Source: Holophaga foetida DSM 6591 (lineage in GTDB: Bacteria; Acidobacteriota; Holophagae; Holophagales; Holophagaceae). Taken from it: DNA of 64,000 nucleotides. The stretch spans positions 780,191 through 844,190 of the forward strand of contig NZ_KI912268.1 in the NCBI RefSeq assembly GCF_000242615.2, read 5' to 3'. The notes below the pieces were generated by a model, which saw nothing but the letters and a program-made list of their open reading frames with translations, did not search any database and was not told where the DNA came from. Every line of letters starts with the position of its first letter. Position 1 is the first letter of the stretch. This document shows, piece after piece, positions 27,167 to 34,535 of this stretch. The translations under genes and the position numbers were made by a program.

Positions 27167-28361
27167 GGCCTGCGATCCCCTGGTCCACACCCTGCGCCTG
27201 GCGGGGCTGGCACCCCCGGAGATCTTCCGGACCCTCCTGGACCAGGAGGCTCCGGAGGCCTCCTTCCGCGCCCTGCTCCCCTTCATGGACCTCTGGGACC
27301 GCCGCCTGGCCCTGGGGGCTTGGCTGGAGGAGCCGGGTTCCTTTGAAGGGCTGGACCGGGTCCGGAAGCTCCTGGACCTGAGTTGGGAGAGCCTGTGGGT
27401 CAGCGCCGGCATCGGCGGCCTGGATGAGCCCGGCCTGGGGCGGCTCCGGAAGTTCCTGGAGCAGGCGCCCCCTACCGATCTGGCCCTGAGCCTCCGCCCC
27501 CAGGAAACCCAGGAGAATATCTGGGATCTCTTCATCCCCCCCCGAAAGGCGCCCCTGGATCTTGAGGTGATGTCCTCCTGCTGCGCCAGGAACTCACTCC
27601 ACCTGGGAGAGATCCGGCTGGACGGCCTGCATTTCCGGCGCTTGGCGGAGTTCTGCACGCCTCTCACCTTGCGGCGTTGCCATGGCACCCTGGTCTGCGA
27701 TCACCTGGAGACCTCCTCCTGCTTCACCCTGGACAAGGAAGTGGGGGCCAATATCGGAATGGCCCGCTGCCGGATGATCCAGCGGGTCCTCCCTGGCATC
27801 GGGGACCTCAACGCATGCATGCCGGAGGGGCCGCTTCGCTGGAAGAAGGGCGAGCTCGGCCCTGAGCCCTTCGAGCTGAATCCGGATCCGCCGGAGCACC
27901 TGCCTCCGCCGAGCCCCCTGGGCCGACGGAATGGGCGCCCCTGGCTGCCGCGAGGGGCCGAGGGAGAGGGCCTGGAACTCCATGGACTGAAGGGCCTGCG
28001 TTCCCTGCCCCGGGACCTGAAGCTGCGCTGGCTGGACGTCCGGGAATGCCCAGATCTGGAGCGGGCCGGAAGCGCCATCTTCCTGGAGCTGGCCCAGCTC
28101 TCGGACCTGCCCGCCCTCCGACGGCTCCGGGGTCCCTGGTCGGTCTTCGGCCCCCTCTATCTGGTGCGCTGCCCCAGCTTGGAGGCCCTGCCGGATGCCC
28201 TCTGGGTCCAGGGGAACCTGCACCTCTCGGAATGCCCCGCCCTCACGGCCTTTCCCAGGAAGCTGCGGGTGGAGGGGCACCTGGTGGTGGACCGCTGCCC
28301 GGGGCTCCCGACCACCCTTCCTCCCGGGGTCCAGGTCCAGGGCCGGGTGTATTTCAGCTGA
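27159..28361 (+). CDS. LRR-like repeat protein, paralog 3
   Basis: A 400-aa protein starting at ATG 27159, eight bases inside the WYL gene. Residues 1-130 are helical, with AGLAPPEIFRTLLDQEAPE at the place where paralogs 1, 2 and 4 have their helical N-terminus. The rest has repeats of the form xxLxVRECPDLERxxx, YLVRCPSLEALPDALWVQG, LHLSECPALTAFPRKLRVEG, LVVDRCPGLPTTLPPG. Each has a Cys-Pro-x-Leu turn followed by a Leu-Pro. It probably forms a curved solenoid for protein binding. The end overlaps the stop of the convergent paralog 4 by eight bases. Confidence 0.7.
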   Translation: MPEACDPLVHTLRLAGLAPPEIFRTLLDQEAPEASFRALLPFMDLWDRRLALGAWLEEPGSFEGLDRVRKLLDLSWESLWVSAGIGGLDEPGLGRLRKFLEQAPPTDLALSLRPQETQENIWDLFIPPRKAPLDLEVMSSCCARNSLHLGEIRLDGLHFRRLAEFCTPLTLRRCHGTLVCDHLETSSCFTLDKEVGANIGMARCRMIQRVLPGIGDLNACMPEGPLRWKKGELGPEPFELNPDPPEHLPPPSPLGRRNGRPWLPRGAEGEGLELHGLKGLRSLPRDLKLRWLDVRECPDLERAGSAIFLELAQLSDLPALRRLRGPWSVFGPLYLVRCPSLEALPDALWVQGNLHLSECPALTAFPRKLRVEGHLVVDRCPGLPTTLPPGVQVQGRVYFS

Positions 28362-29373
28362 AGCGGTCCCAGAGGATCTGTCCGCCTACCACAAGATCTG
28401 GGGGCAGACTGCGGAGCTTCGGGACTCCATTCAGCACGAGATTCTTTCCCACCACCGTGCCTGGCCCCAGTGCCCGCAGGCGGGGGCAGTCCTGGATCAC
28501 CAGATCCGACTGGACTTGAAGGCCCGGCGGCAGACGGGTCAGGGCGCAGGACACCAGGGTGAGAAGACAGAATCGGGAGTTCGCCCCCAGACTTGCCAGG
28601 CGCTTGAGGCGGGTCAGATGCAGACCGAAGGGTTGGCCGGAAGGCTTCGGGATGCGCTCCAGGCGCGGACAGTCCGAGATGGGAACGATCCCCCCGGTCC
28701 ACCCCCTTGGAAGCGACTTGAGGCGGGGGCAACGCGAGACCCTGGACACTTCCATTCCAGCCGGAAGGCGCTGGAGGGTCGAGCGCTTGAGGAAGACTGA
28801 AATGCCGGAAATGGAGGCGGGGACCGGGGTGAAGCCCGCCAGAGTCAGCCACTGCGTCTCGATGGGTCCCAGGAGGCGAGGGCGGGCGACATTCCTCAGG
28901 ACCAGCCCCTGTTCCGCGGTCACCCCCGCGCTGCGGGGGCCGCCCTCCAGGATGAAGATCGCGCCTCCCAGGAAGCCCGGCGGAATGCGATAGTTGGCCC
29001 CGGAGAGCGTGACTTCCAATCCAGCCGCCCCCATGGACACCCCCGGGACCCGGAGGAAGGGGGCCCACTCCGGACGCCGCGCCAGGAGGGCGGCCCTGGC
29101 ACCAAGTTCGGAGTACCCCGTGCGGCGGAGGGCCTCCAGCATGGGGCCGGGCTCCAGGGCCCCTTCGGCCAGCTTCAGGAAGGCCTGGAAGCGTGCCGGC
29201 CCTTCAGTCCACACCTGATGGACAGGGCCCACCAGGCTCTCGGCGGAAAAGCCCATCCGGAAGAGGTTGTCCAGGACGTCCATGGGATGCCGGTCATCCT
29301 TGCAGAGGAGCTGCAGGAGGACCTTCAGCTCTCCCAGAAACCCGGATCCAGGGGAAGGGTCGAGGTTCATCAT
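28354..29373 (-). CDS. LRR-like repeat protein, paralog 4
   Basis: A 339-aa protein convergent with and overlapping paralog 3 by eight bases. The N-terminal helical region (KVLLQLLCKDDRHPMDVLDN) keeps the His-Pro of the HPLS motif of the other members. Repeats include RVSRCPRLKSLPRGW, ISDCPRLERIPK, VIQDCPRLRALGPG and LNGVPKLRSLPPDL. There is no signal peptide. The start is the first of two adjacent ATGs, which overlap the stop of a 27-codon hydrophobic frame (29370-29453), so translation may be coupled. Function unknown. Confidence 0.7.
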   Translation of the reverse strand: MMNLDPSPGSGFLGELKVLLQLLCKDDRHPMDVLDNLFRMGFSAESLVGPVHQVWTEGPARFQAFLKLAEGALEPGPMLEALRRTGYSELGARAALLARRPEWAPFLRVPGVSMGAAGLEVTLSGANYRIPPGFLGGAIFILEGGPRSAGVTAEQGLVLRNVARPRLLGPIETQWLTLAGFTPVPASISGISVFLKRSTLQRLPAGMEVSRVSRCPRLKSLPRGWTGGIVPISDCPRLERIPKPSGQPFGLHLTRLKRLASLGANSRFCLLTLVSCALTRLPPGLQVQSDLVIQDCPRLRALGPGTVVGKNLVLNGVPKLRSLPPDLVVGGQILWDRFS

Positions 29374-29453
29374 CGGTTGGCCATGCCGTGGGCCAGGGTC
29401 AGGATGGCCAGGCAGCAGAGGAAGTAGGTGAGCAGCTCGTCCAGGGCTTCCAT
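29370..29453 (-). CDS. Possible 27-aa hydrophobic leader peptide upstream of LRR paralog 4
   Basis: ATG at 29453 is followed by 26 codons giving an acidic start (MEALDELL), a hydrophobic core (TYFLCCLAILTL) and a short polar end. The stop overlaps the ATG of the LRR-like gene. GGAG lies nine bases before the ATG. It could be a membrane micropeptide or a leader that couples translation. No homology can be claimed. Confidence 0.4.
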   Translation of the reverse strand: MEALDELLTYFLCCLAILTLAHGMANR

Positions 29454-29528
29454 GGCATGAACTCCATCACCAAGTATCCGTCGACCAACCGACAGCCACT
29501 GTCGATCCAGCGATCCCATCCTGGAAAC

Positions 29529-30443
29529 ATGAACCAAGACCACAACACCCCCCTCTTCGCCCTCGACTTCGAGACCACCGGCCTCAGCCCCAGCTTCGAC
29601 CGGGTGGTTGAGATCGGCCTCGCCGGGCCGCGCCCCTACCACGCCCTCATCTCCGATGCGCCCCCCAGCTCGCCGGGGGCCCAGGCCTGCCATGGCATCA
29701 CCCAGGCTGAACTCCAGCGGAAGGGCCTGCCGGAGGAGGAGGCCTTCCAGGGGCTGCTGGAGGCCCTGGGGGAGGGTCCGGTGCGGATCGTCTGCCACAA
29801 CGCCCTCTTCGAGCGGAGCTTCCTGGAGCAGTGGGCGAAGCGTCTCGGCCGGGAACTGCCCGGGATCCAATGGCTCTGCTCCCTGGAGCTGGCCCGGGAG
29901 GTCTGCCGGGATTTCACGCTGCCCAGGGCCCTGGAGAACCTGGCCTGGCTCCTGGGCCTGGACCACGGTGCCCTGCACCGGGCCCCCGCCGATGCCGAGC
30001 TGACCTTGAAGGTCCATGAGGCCCTCCAGGCCTGGGCCCAGGTGAAGGGCGCCCTGGGGGACCGCGATTTCCTGGTCTACCTGGCAGGTCCCCTCCGCGG
30101 GGACGGCACAGCGGAGGATATCCGCCACAACCAGACCCGGATGCTCCTCCAGGCCCGCTGGGCCCAGGCGGTCCTTCCCAAGGCCACCCTAATGGTGCCC
30201 CACGCCAACTTCGCCTTCCTGGACGAGAGCCAGGACCGGGACGGCCGCATCCGAGGCCTCGCCCTGCGGGGCTGCGAGAAAGTGCTCTCCCGCTGCGACG
30301 CCATGGTCCTCTGCGGCCGTGAACTGAGCCCGGGCATGGCCATGGAACAACGCCTGGCCAAGAATCTGCGGATTCCGACCCTTCAGGTGCCGGGGTGGGA
30401 TGGGCGGCCCGCCGTGGAGGCTCGCGAGGAGGGCGTGGCGTAA
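29529..30443 (+). CDS. DnaQ-like 3'-5' exonuclease fused to a nucleoside deoxyribosyltransferase-like domain
   Basis: A 304-aa two-domain protein. Residues 8-165 are a DEDD exonuclease. ALDFETTG (Asp13 and Glu15) is motif I, CHNALFERSFL near residue 89 is motif II and HRAPADAE near 150 is motif III (DEDDh type). Residues about 180-290 resemble the DUF4406/nucleoside 2-deoxyribosyltransferase fold: YLAGPLRGD, a long helix with RWAQAVLPKA, then CDAMVLCGRELSPGMAMEQ and IPTLQV. The two activities together suggest removal or editing of nucleotides in DNA or of free nucleotides. The start at 29529 is the ATG opening the conserved domain; frames upstream lack coding character. A truncated copy lies at 53198-53707. 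Confidence 0.82.
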   Translation: MNQDHNTPLFALDFETTGLSPSFDRVVEIGLAGPRPYHALISDAPPSSPGAQACHGITQAELQRKGLPEEEAFQGLLEALGEGPVRIVCHNALFERSFLEQWAKRLGRELPGIQWLCSLELAREVCRDFTLPRALENLAWLLGLDHGALHRAPADAELTLKVHEALQAWAQVKGALGDRDFLVYLAGPLRGDGTAEDIRHNQTRMLLQARWAQAVLPKATLMVPHANFAFLDESQDRDGRIRGLALRGCEKVLSRCDAMVLCGRELSPGMAMEQRLAKNLRIPTLQVPGWDGRPAVEAREEGVA

Positions 30444-30516
30444 CAGTTCGCGGAATCCACTGTCCCTGAGGAAAACCCGGAGAGCATCGGCAAGGAAAAC
30501 CGTTGGAGAGTCCGCC

Positions 30517-31089
30517 ATGACACCCTTCGAGGTATTGAAGCAAAGCCCCGAGCCCCTTCCCCCATGGCTCCGGGGATTCGATCACGGCGACGCATTCTGG
30601 AGCGAGGCATTCTTCGGCTCCCGGGTCGTCTACTACCCAGGTTCAGGGACCGATGGGCAGCCCGTGGAACTGTTCGGGTCGACCCACAGCGCCCACTGCT
30701 TTGTGTATGTGGACTACAGACTGGAGCAGGCCGCCATCGAATGGGAGCTCACCCACGCAACCCACGGATTCCGGGGATACCACACCTTTGCCCGGGTCCA
30801 GTTGGCCGAGCAGGACCTGTCCTCCGGAGGCTGGCATCCCCACATTGAAGCCGAGGACCGGACCCGTTACGGAAGGGCTGATGTCGCACCTTTCGGCTTC
30901 CTGGAGATTCTGGAGCAGGATCCCGACCGGAATGACAGCCATGGACGGGATTTGTGCGAATCAAGAACACGGATGGGCACCCGGGAGGAATGCATAGATG
31001 CCTGCGCTTCCTTTTTCAGCGAGCCGAGTCAGAACAGGCCGCCACAAAGGGGGGCGACAGAGGGCCCGACCCTTCTGGATACGGCCTGA
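30517..31089 (+). CDS. Conserved hypothetical protein, 'YPxSGTD' family member B (shorter)
   Basis: A 190-aa protein starting at ATG 30517 with GGAGAG six bases upstream. Signature YYPGSGTD is near residue 41 and FVYVDY near 68, as in the proteins at 6546-7259 and 36046-36756. After about residue 140 the sequence (NDSHGRDLCESRTRMGTREE) no longer resembles the relatives, which are some 45 residues longer. The C-terminus may have changed by a frameshift or recombination. Its stop is immediately adjacent to the stop of the HNH gene on the other strand. Confidence 0.6.
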   Translation: MTPFEVLKQSPEPLPPWLRGFDHGDAFWSEAFFGSRVVYYPGSGTDGQPVELFGSTHSAHCFVYVDYRLEQAAIEWELTHATHGFRGYHTFARVQLAEQDLSSGGWHPHIEAEDRTRYGRADVAPFGFLEILEQDPDRNDSHGRDLCESRTRMGTREECIDACASFFSEPSQNRPPQRGATEGPTLLDTA

Positions 31090-31977
31090 CTAACGTTTGA
31101 AAACGTTCTCCCGATGCCAGCCGAGGAAGCCATGATGAGGGCGCTGTTCCGGGGCTTCCGGCAGGGCCAAGCGACGGTCCGGACGTAGTAGCCTGCCGAG
31201 GTCGTCCGGAAGGCCTTGGGGCGACACCAGGATGCCCATGTCATCGCCCACAGCCAATAGGCCACGATCGAACAGCCAATGAAGTGTGCCGGTGAGGGCG
31301 AGGCCGTTCCTTACCGAGTCCGGCCCCTGGGCCGCGACCGGGCGGATGTGGGCGGCCTGGACCTCGGGGCGCCCGCCACCGTTGATGAGTCGGAGTCCGG
31401 AGAAGGCGCAGGTGTCCCGATATGCTTCACGCACTCTGCGCCGGAAGGCCTCCTCCCGGAAGGGGCGCGTGATGCACTGTTCCACTAGGGGACGAGCCTC
31501 GTAGAGAACGACATCTTCGGCCACCCTCTGGGCCAAGGCGGCATCTTTGATTTCCCAGGGTGCGAGGTCCCGTTGGAAGCCCGCACGAACGATGGCCTCG
31601 AATTCGTGTGGCGGAAGTCCACGCACCGCACGGCCGAAGGCCCCTTTGTTGGTGCTCCCATCCGCCTTCTGGAGTGCGGACTCCCAGTAGTTCCCCTCCC
31701 CCCGAAAGGCGATGGGGTGATCGAACTCCAGATAGCTATCCAGGTAGGCATAGAAGTGGTCCTGATGTTCACGATCAGACTCCACGCGCAGGAGGCGGGC
31801 CATGGCGAAGTAGGCTTGCCGACCGCCGCCCTGGCTCCGCCTGGGCTCGTAGTAGAGAATCCAGTCGCCCACCGCGGCCTGGATCTGATTCAAATAGGTG
31901 CGAGGGAAGTGATAGCGGAACTCGGGCAGATCATCGTAGATCGATCCCACGGAAGTCGTCAGGACAGCGTTGGCCAT
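31090..31977 (-). CDS. HNH endonuclease with N-terminal specificity-like domain
   Basis: A 295-aa protein. The C-terminal third (about residues 190-260) is an HNH_2-type nuclease: CAFSGLRL, then EVQAAHIRPVAAQGPD with the catalytic His, NGLALTGTLHWLFDRGLL with the Asn and second His. The N-terminal 180 residues are not identified. They include WILYYEPRRSQGGGRQAYFAMARL, a pattern seen in proteins with a restriction-type DNA- or base-recognition domain ahead of HNH. The likely role is modification-dependent or non-specific DNA cleavage. Its stop touches that of the gene at 30517-31089. No methyltransferase is next to it, which argues against a classical restriction-modification pair. Confidence 0.8.
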   Translation of the reverse strand: MANAVLTTSVGSIYDDLPEFRYHFPRTYLNQIQAAVGDWILYYEPRRSQGGGRQAYFAMARLLRVESDREHQDHFYAYLDSYLEFDHPIAFRGEGNYWESALQKADGSTNKGAFGRAVRGLPPHEFEAIVRAGFQRDLAPWEIKDAALAQRVAEDVVLYEARPLVEQCITRPFREEAFRRRVREAYRDTCAFSGLRLINGGGRPEVQAAHIRPVAAQGPDSVRNGLALTGTLHWLFDRGLLAVGDDMGILVSPQGLPDDLGRLLRPDRRLALPEAPEQRPHHGFLGWHRENVFKR

Positions 31978-32042
31978 GGGGCCAGGCTACCAGGTTGCGA
32001 ACCGATCTGAAGCAGCGCCTGCGCGGCGCTCCATTTCCTCAG

Positions 32043-32113
32043 CTCCTGCGGAAAACCCGGTTGGCGGCTCCTCGAAGCCCCTGAAGCTCAGGAGTTTTCC
32101 GAAGTGCCGCCAA
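32043..32113. repeat. Interleaved complementary octamers (pseudoknot-capable)
   Basis: Four 8-base blocks occur in the order a-b-a'-b'. CGGAAAAC (32049-32056) pairs with GTTTTCCG (32094-32101), and TTGGCGGC (32061-32068) pairs with GCCGCCAA (32106-32113). The pairs interleave, so they can form either two alternative hairpins or a pseudoknot. CTCCTG (32043-32048) also pairs with CAGGAG (32089-32094). It sits in the 160-base gap between the HNH gene start and the end of the 86-aa gene. Confidence 0.4.
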
Positions 32114-32137
32114 AAAGGTGCAAGGAGTCAGGGGAAT

Positions 32138-32398
32138 TTAGGGCGGGCCGTCCTGCTGCCGCTGGAGAAGCTCCAGCAGCACATCATCCTCAAGGTAGAA
32201 GAGATCCCGCTCAGGCCGATCCATGGTGTTGAGGCCACAGAGCAGCTGGCCCAGGCGCAGATCCGGATTCCGCGCCCATACCTGCCCCAGCACTTCCAGC
32301 AGGGGACCCATCCGGGCTGGATCCCGACCACCCGGTGGGTGCCCGAAGGTCCAAGCCCCGATCTGCCCGATCAGATCGTCAAAATCCGAGGGGTTCAT
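32138..32398 (-). CDS. Small hypothetical protein, 86 aa
   Basis: Last gene of a four-gene minus-strand operon. Its ATG overlaps the stop of the preceding gene (ATGA) and has GGTGGAGGA just upstream. The sequence contains NPDLRLGQLLCGLN and FYLEDDVLLELLQRQQ. This 'PDLRLGQL...FYLEDDxLLExL' pattern is seen in small conserved bacterial proteins of unknown function. It is soluble, acidic and helical. Tight coupling to the 518-aa exported protein suggests related expression, but no role can be assigned. Confidence 0.6.
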   Translation of the reverse strand: MNPSDFDDLIGQIGAWTFGHPPGGRDPARMGPLLEVLGQVWARNPDLRLGQLLCGLNTMDRPERDLFYLEDDVLLELLQRQQDGPP

Positions 32399-33951
32399 TC
32401 CTCCACCTCCTCTGGATCCACCGCCCCGGACGCCGCGTGGATGCCTTCCAGGGCCCGTTTGACGGCCCCGAAGACCCGGCCCTTGATGTCATTGGGGATG
32501 CTGGTGTCTCCGGCAATGGACTGGCCGGCCCCCCGGGCCCAGTCCAGACGCATGCGGTCCCTCAGAGCGTTGGCGGTACCGGGATAGGCCAAGGCGGGGG
32601 CCACCAGGGTGTGCAGGAGGTCGATCTGAGCCTGGACGGGCTCGCCGGCGGCCGCAGCGCGATAGATCACCTGAAGCTGCTCGTTGCCCCGCTCCACATA
32701 GGCCCCGAGCTCCCCACGGGTCCGCTGGAAGGCATTCCAACGGTTCAGCTTCTCGCGGTGCGCCCTCTCCTTGGCCAGCGCGATGCGTTGCGCCTCCTCC
32801 TGACGTTTGAGTTCCGCCAACCGGGCTTCCTCCGCACGCTGAGCTTCGGCCTCCCGTTCCGCCTCCAGGCTGGCGACCCGCTCTTCCGCGCCCCGGATCT
32901 CCCCCTGGGCTTTCTCCAGGGACCATCCGGGCACCTGGGGATCGGACAGCAGGGCCTCCCGGTCGGCGATCAGACGCTTCAGCGCCTCCTCGCTGCCGAT
33001 CTTCAGGCGGAGTCGGGCCAATTCGTAATGGTCCCGGGGATTGTCCGCCAGCTTGGCGAGACTGCTCTCGGCCGTCTCCAGCGCCTCGTCACTCTCCTTG
33101 CGGAGTTCCTGAAGCGCAGAAAGCTTGAACCGGAAGGTATCGGGAAAGGCCTTCCCTTTGGGCGCTCCCAGGCCCAGCTCTGCCCATTGGTAGGGCAACT
33201 CCCAACGATGCCCGAGCTCCTCCGCGACCTGGGTGCGCAGCGGGGTCGGAACCCCCTGGGGGCAGTAGTGGACCGAACGCTCCAGGAGGCCGTGGACCAA
33301 GGGAAGATCCCGGGCCTCCCAGGCCCGGCCCCAGGCGGCCTCCCAGGGGGCCGGAGGAATCGTGAGCCCCTGAAGCCAGTCTTCATCGAAGCCCTCTGGC
33401 ACGGCGCCCTTCAGCAGGTAGGCCTCCGTGCCCAGGATACGGGCGCCTTCGGAACGTAGAATTACGTCCCGAAGACCGGGCCAAGTGATGTAGACCCGAA
33501 GCAGGAGATAGCGTTCCGCGCGGAGCAACTCCCAGGAGCCCGGGACGGCCTTCTTCCCCTTCTCCTCCCGGAGCATGGCTTTGAAGAAGGGCCCCAGGGC
33601 CGTGTCCCTGGAAGCCTTCTCGCCGGCCTTGTGCTCCCCGCTCGCCCAGAGGACCTGGGCCTGGAGGTTCTCCTCATCCGGGCTCAAGCGATCGAGATCG
33701 TCGATGAGGTCGAGCACCCCCAGTACCCCGCAGTTGTCGCCGGAACGCTTGGCTCCGGTAAGTTCCGTGCGGAGGAGGCCCGGCACCTCCCCCACCTGGG
33801 TGCTGGTCCAGTAGGCCTTCGGCCTCTGGAACTTCTCGACCAGGGACTGATAGGCCTGGTCCCGGGCGGAATCCCGGGAGGCCTCACAGGGCGCGCCAGC
33901 CGCAAGACTCAGGGACAGACCCATCAGAAGGGAAAGGTGCCACACGCTCAA
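32395..33951 (-). CDS. Exported coiled-coil/TPR-like hypothetical protein
   Basis: A 518-aa protein with a likely signal peptide (LSLLMGLSLSLAAGAPCEA; a Cys after the cleavage region makes a lipoprotein possible). The start is probably TTG at 33951 with GGGAGG upstream; GTG at 33945 is an alternative. The body is helical with TPR-like segments (about 60-330). Residues about 350-430 form a charged coiled coil (ERVASLEAEREAEAQRAEEA and following). No enzymatic motif was seen. It is third in an operon with a membrane-anchored protein and a beta-barrel, which suggests an envelope structural or transport role. Confidence 0.65.
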   Translation of the reverse strand: MSVWHLSLLMGLSLSLAAGAPCEASRDSARDQAYQSLVEKFQRPKAYWTSTQVGEVPGLLRTELTGAKRSGDNCGVLGVLDLIDDLDRLSPDEENLQAQVLWASGEHKAGEKASRDTALGPFFKAMLREEKGKKAVPGSWELLRAERYLLLRVYITWPGLRDVILRSEGARILGTEAYLLKGAVPEGFDEDWLQGLTIPPAPWEAAWGRAWEARDLPLVHGLLERSVHYCPQGVPTPLRTQVAEELGHRWELPYQWAELGLGAPKGKAFPDTFRFKLSALQELRKESDEALETAESSLAKLADNPRDHYELARLRLKIGSEEALKRLIADREALLSDPQVPGWSLEKAQGEIRGAEERVASLEAEREAEAQRAEEARLAELKRQEEAQRIALAKERAHREKLNRWNAFQRTRGELGAYVERGNEQLQVIYRAAAAGEPVQAQIDLLHTLVAPALAYPGTANALRDRMRLDWARGAGQSIAGDTSIPNDIKGRVFGAVKRALEGIHAASGAVDPEEVEE

Positions 33952-33962
33952 GAAAACCTCCC

Positions 33963-34526
33963 TCAGAAGCCGAAGTTGACCCGGGCGAGGAAGGAGCCTT
34001 CCTTGCCGGCCTGCTGGTAGATGAGTTCCGGTGCCAGACGGAAGGCGCCGGAGTTGAAGCTCAGCCCGGTGCCGACCTGGAAGCCCGCAGAACGGACCTT
34101 GTCCGCCTCATCGCTGTAGCCCTCCCATTCAATGGTGCGGGTCTGGTGGATGCCCCCCGCCAGGAGATACCAGTTCTTGCCGACCCCGTTCACCAGGCTG
34201 AAGAGGCCCTGGATGTAGAAGGTGCTGTAGTTGCGTTGGAATTTTTCGTTGGGGAGGGCGTCGATATCCAGATCCTGGCTGGCGTAGGACCAGCCCCAGC
34301 GGGTGCTGAAGCGTTCGCTGTGCAGAACCTGGAGGCTGAGGCCGACGTCGTACCCGCTCTTCTGCTTGCCGGAAGTGGTGAGGCCGTCGAGCTCGATCTT
34401 GGAGGACTCCTGGGGCACCAGGGCGCCCACATGGACATTGAGGAGGACGTTCTGGTTGAAGTGCTGGGCGAAGGCCGGGGTGGCCATGGCCAGGGCCAGC
34501 AGGGGGGTGAGGGTGCGAAGTCGCAT
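33963..34526 (-). CDS. Outer-membrane beta-barrel protein, 187 aa
   Basis: A 187-aa protein with a clear signal peptide ending in ATPAFA-Q (residues 1-20), then alternating polar/hydrophobic strands and a C-terminal phenylalanine (ARVNFGF), the usual sorting signal for the Bam machinery. Size and pattern fit an eight-stranded OmpX/OmpA-type barrel or an opacity-like porin family protein. AAGGAG stands five bases before the ATG. It lies between two exported proteins of the same operon with gaps of 9 and 11 bases. Substrate or function is not known. Confidence 0.75.
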   Translation of the reverse strand: MRLRTLTPLLALAMATPAFAQHFNQNVLLNVHVGALVPQESSKIELDGLTTSGKQKSGYDVGLSLQVLHSERFSTRWGWSYASQDLDIDALPNEKFQRNYSTFYIQGLFSLVNGVGKNWYLLAGGIHQTRTIEWEGYSDEADKVRSAGFQVGTGLSFNSGAFRLAPELIYQQAGKEGSFLARVNFGF

Positions 34527-34535
34527 GGGCTCTCC

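Noticed and set aside
31090-31977. Classical restriction-modification pair around the HNH gene
   Set aside because: No methyltransferase motifs in the neighbouring genes on either strand.
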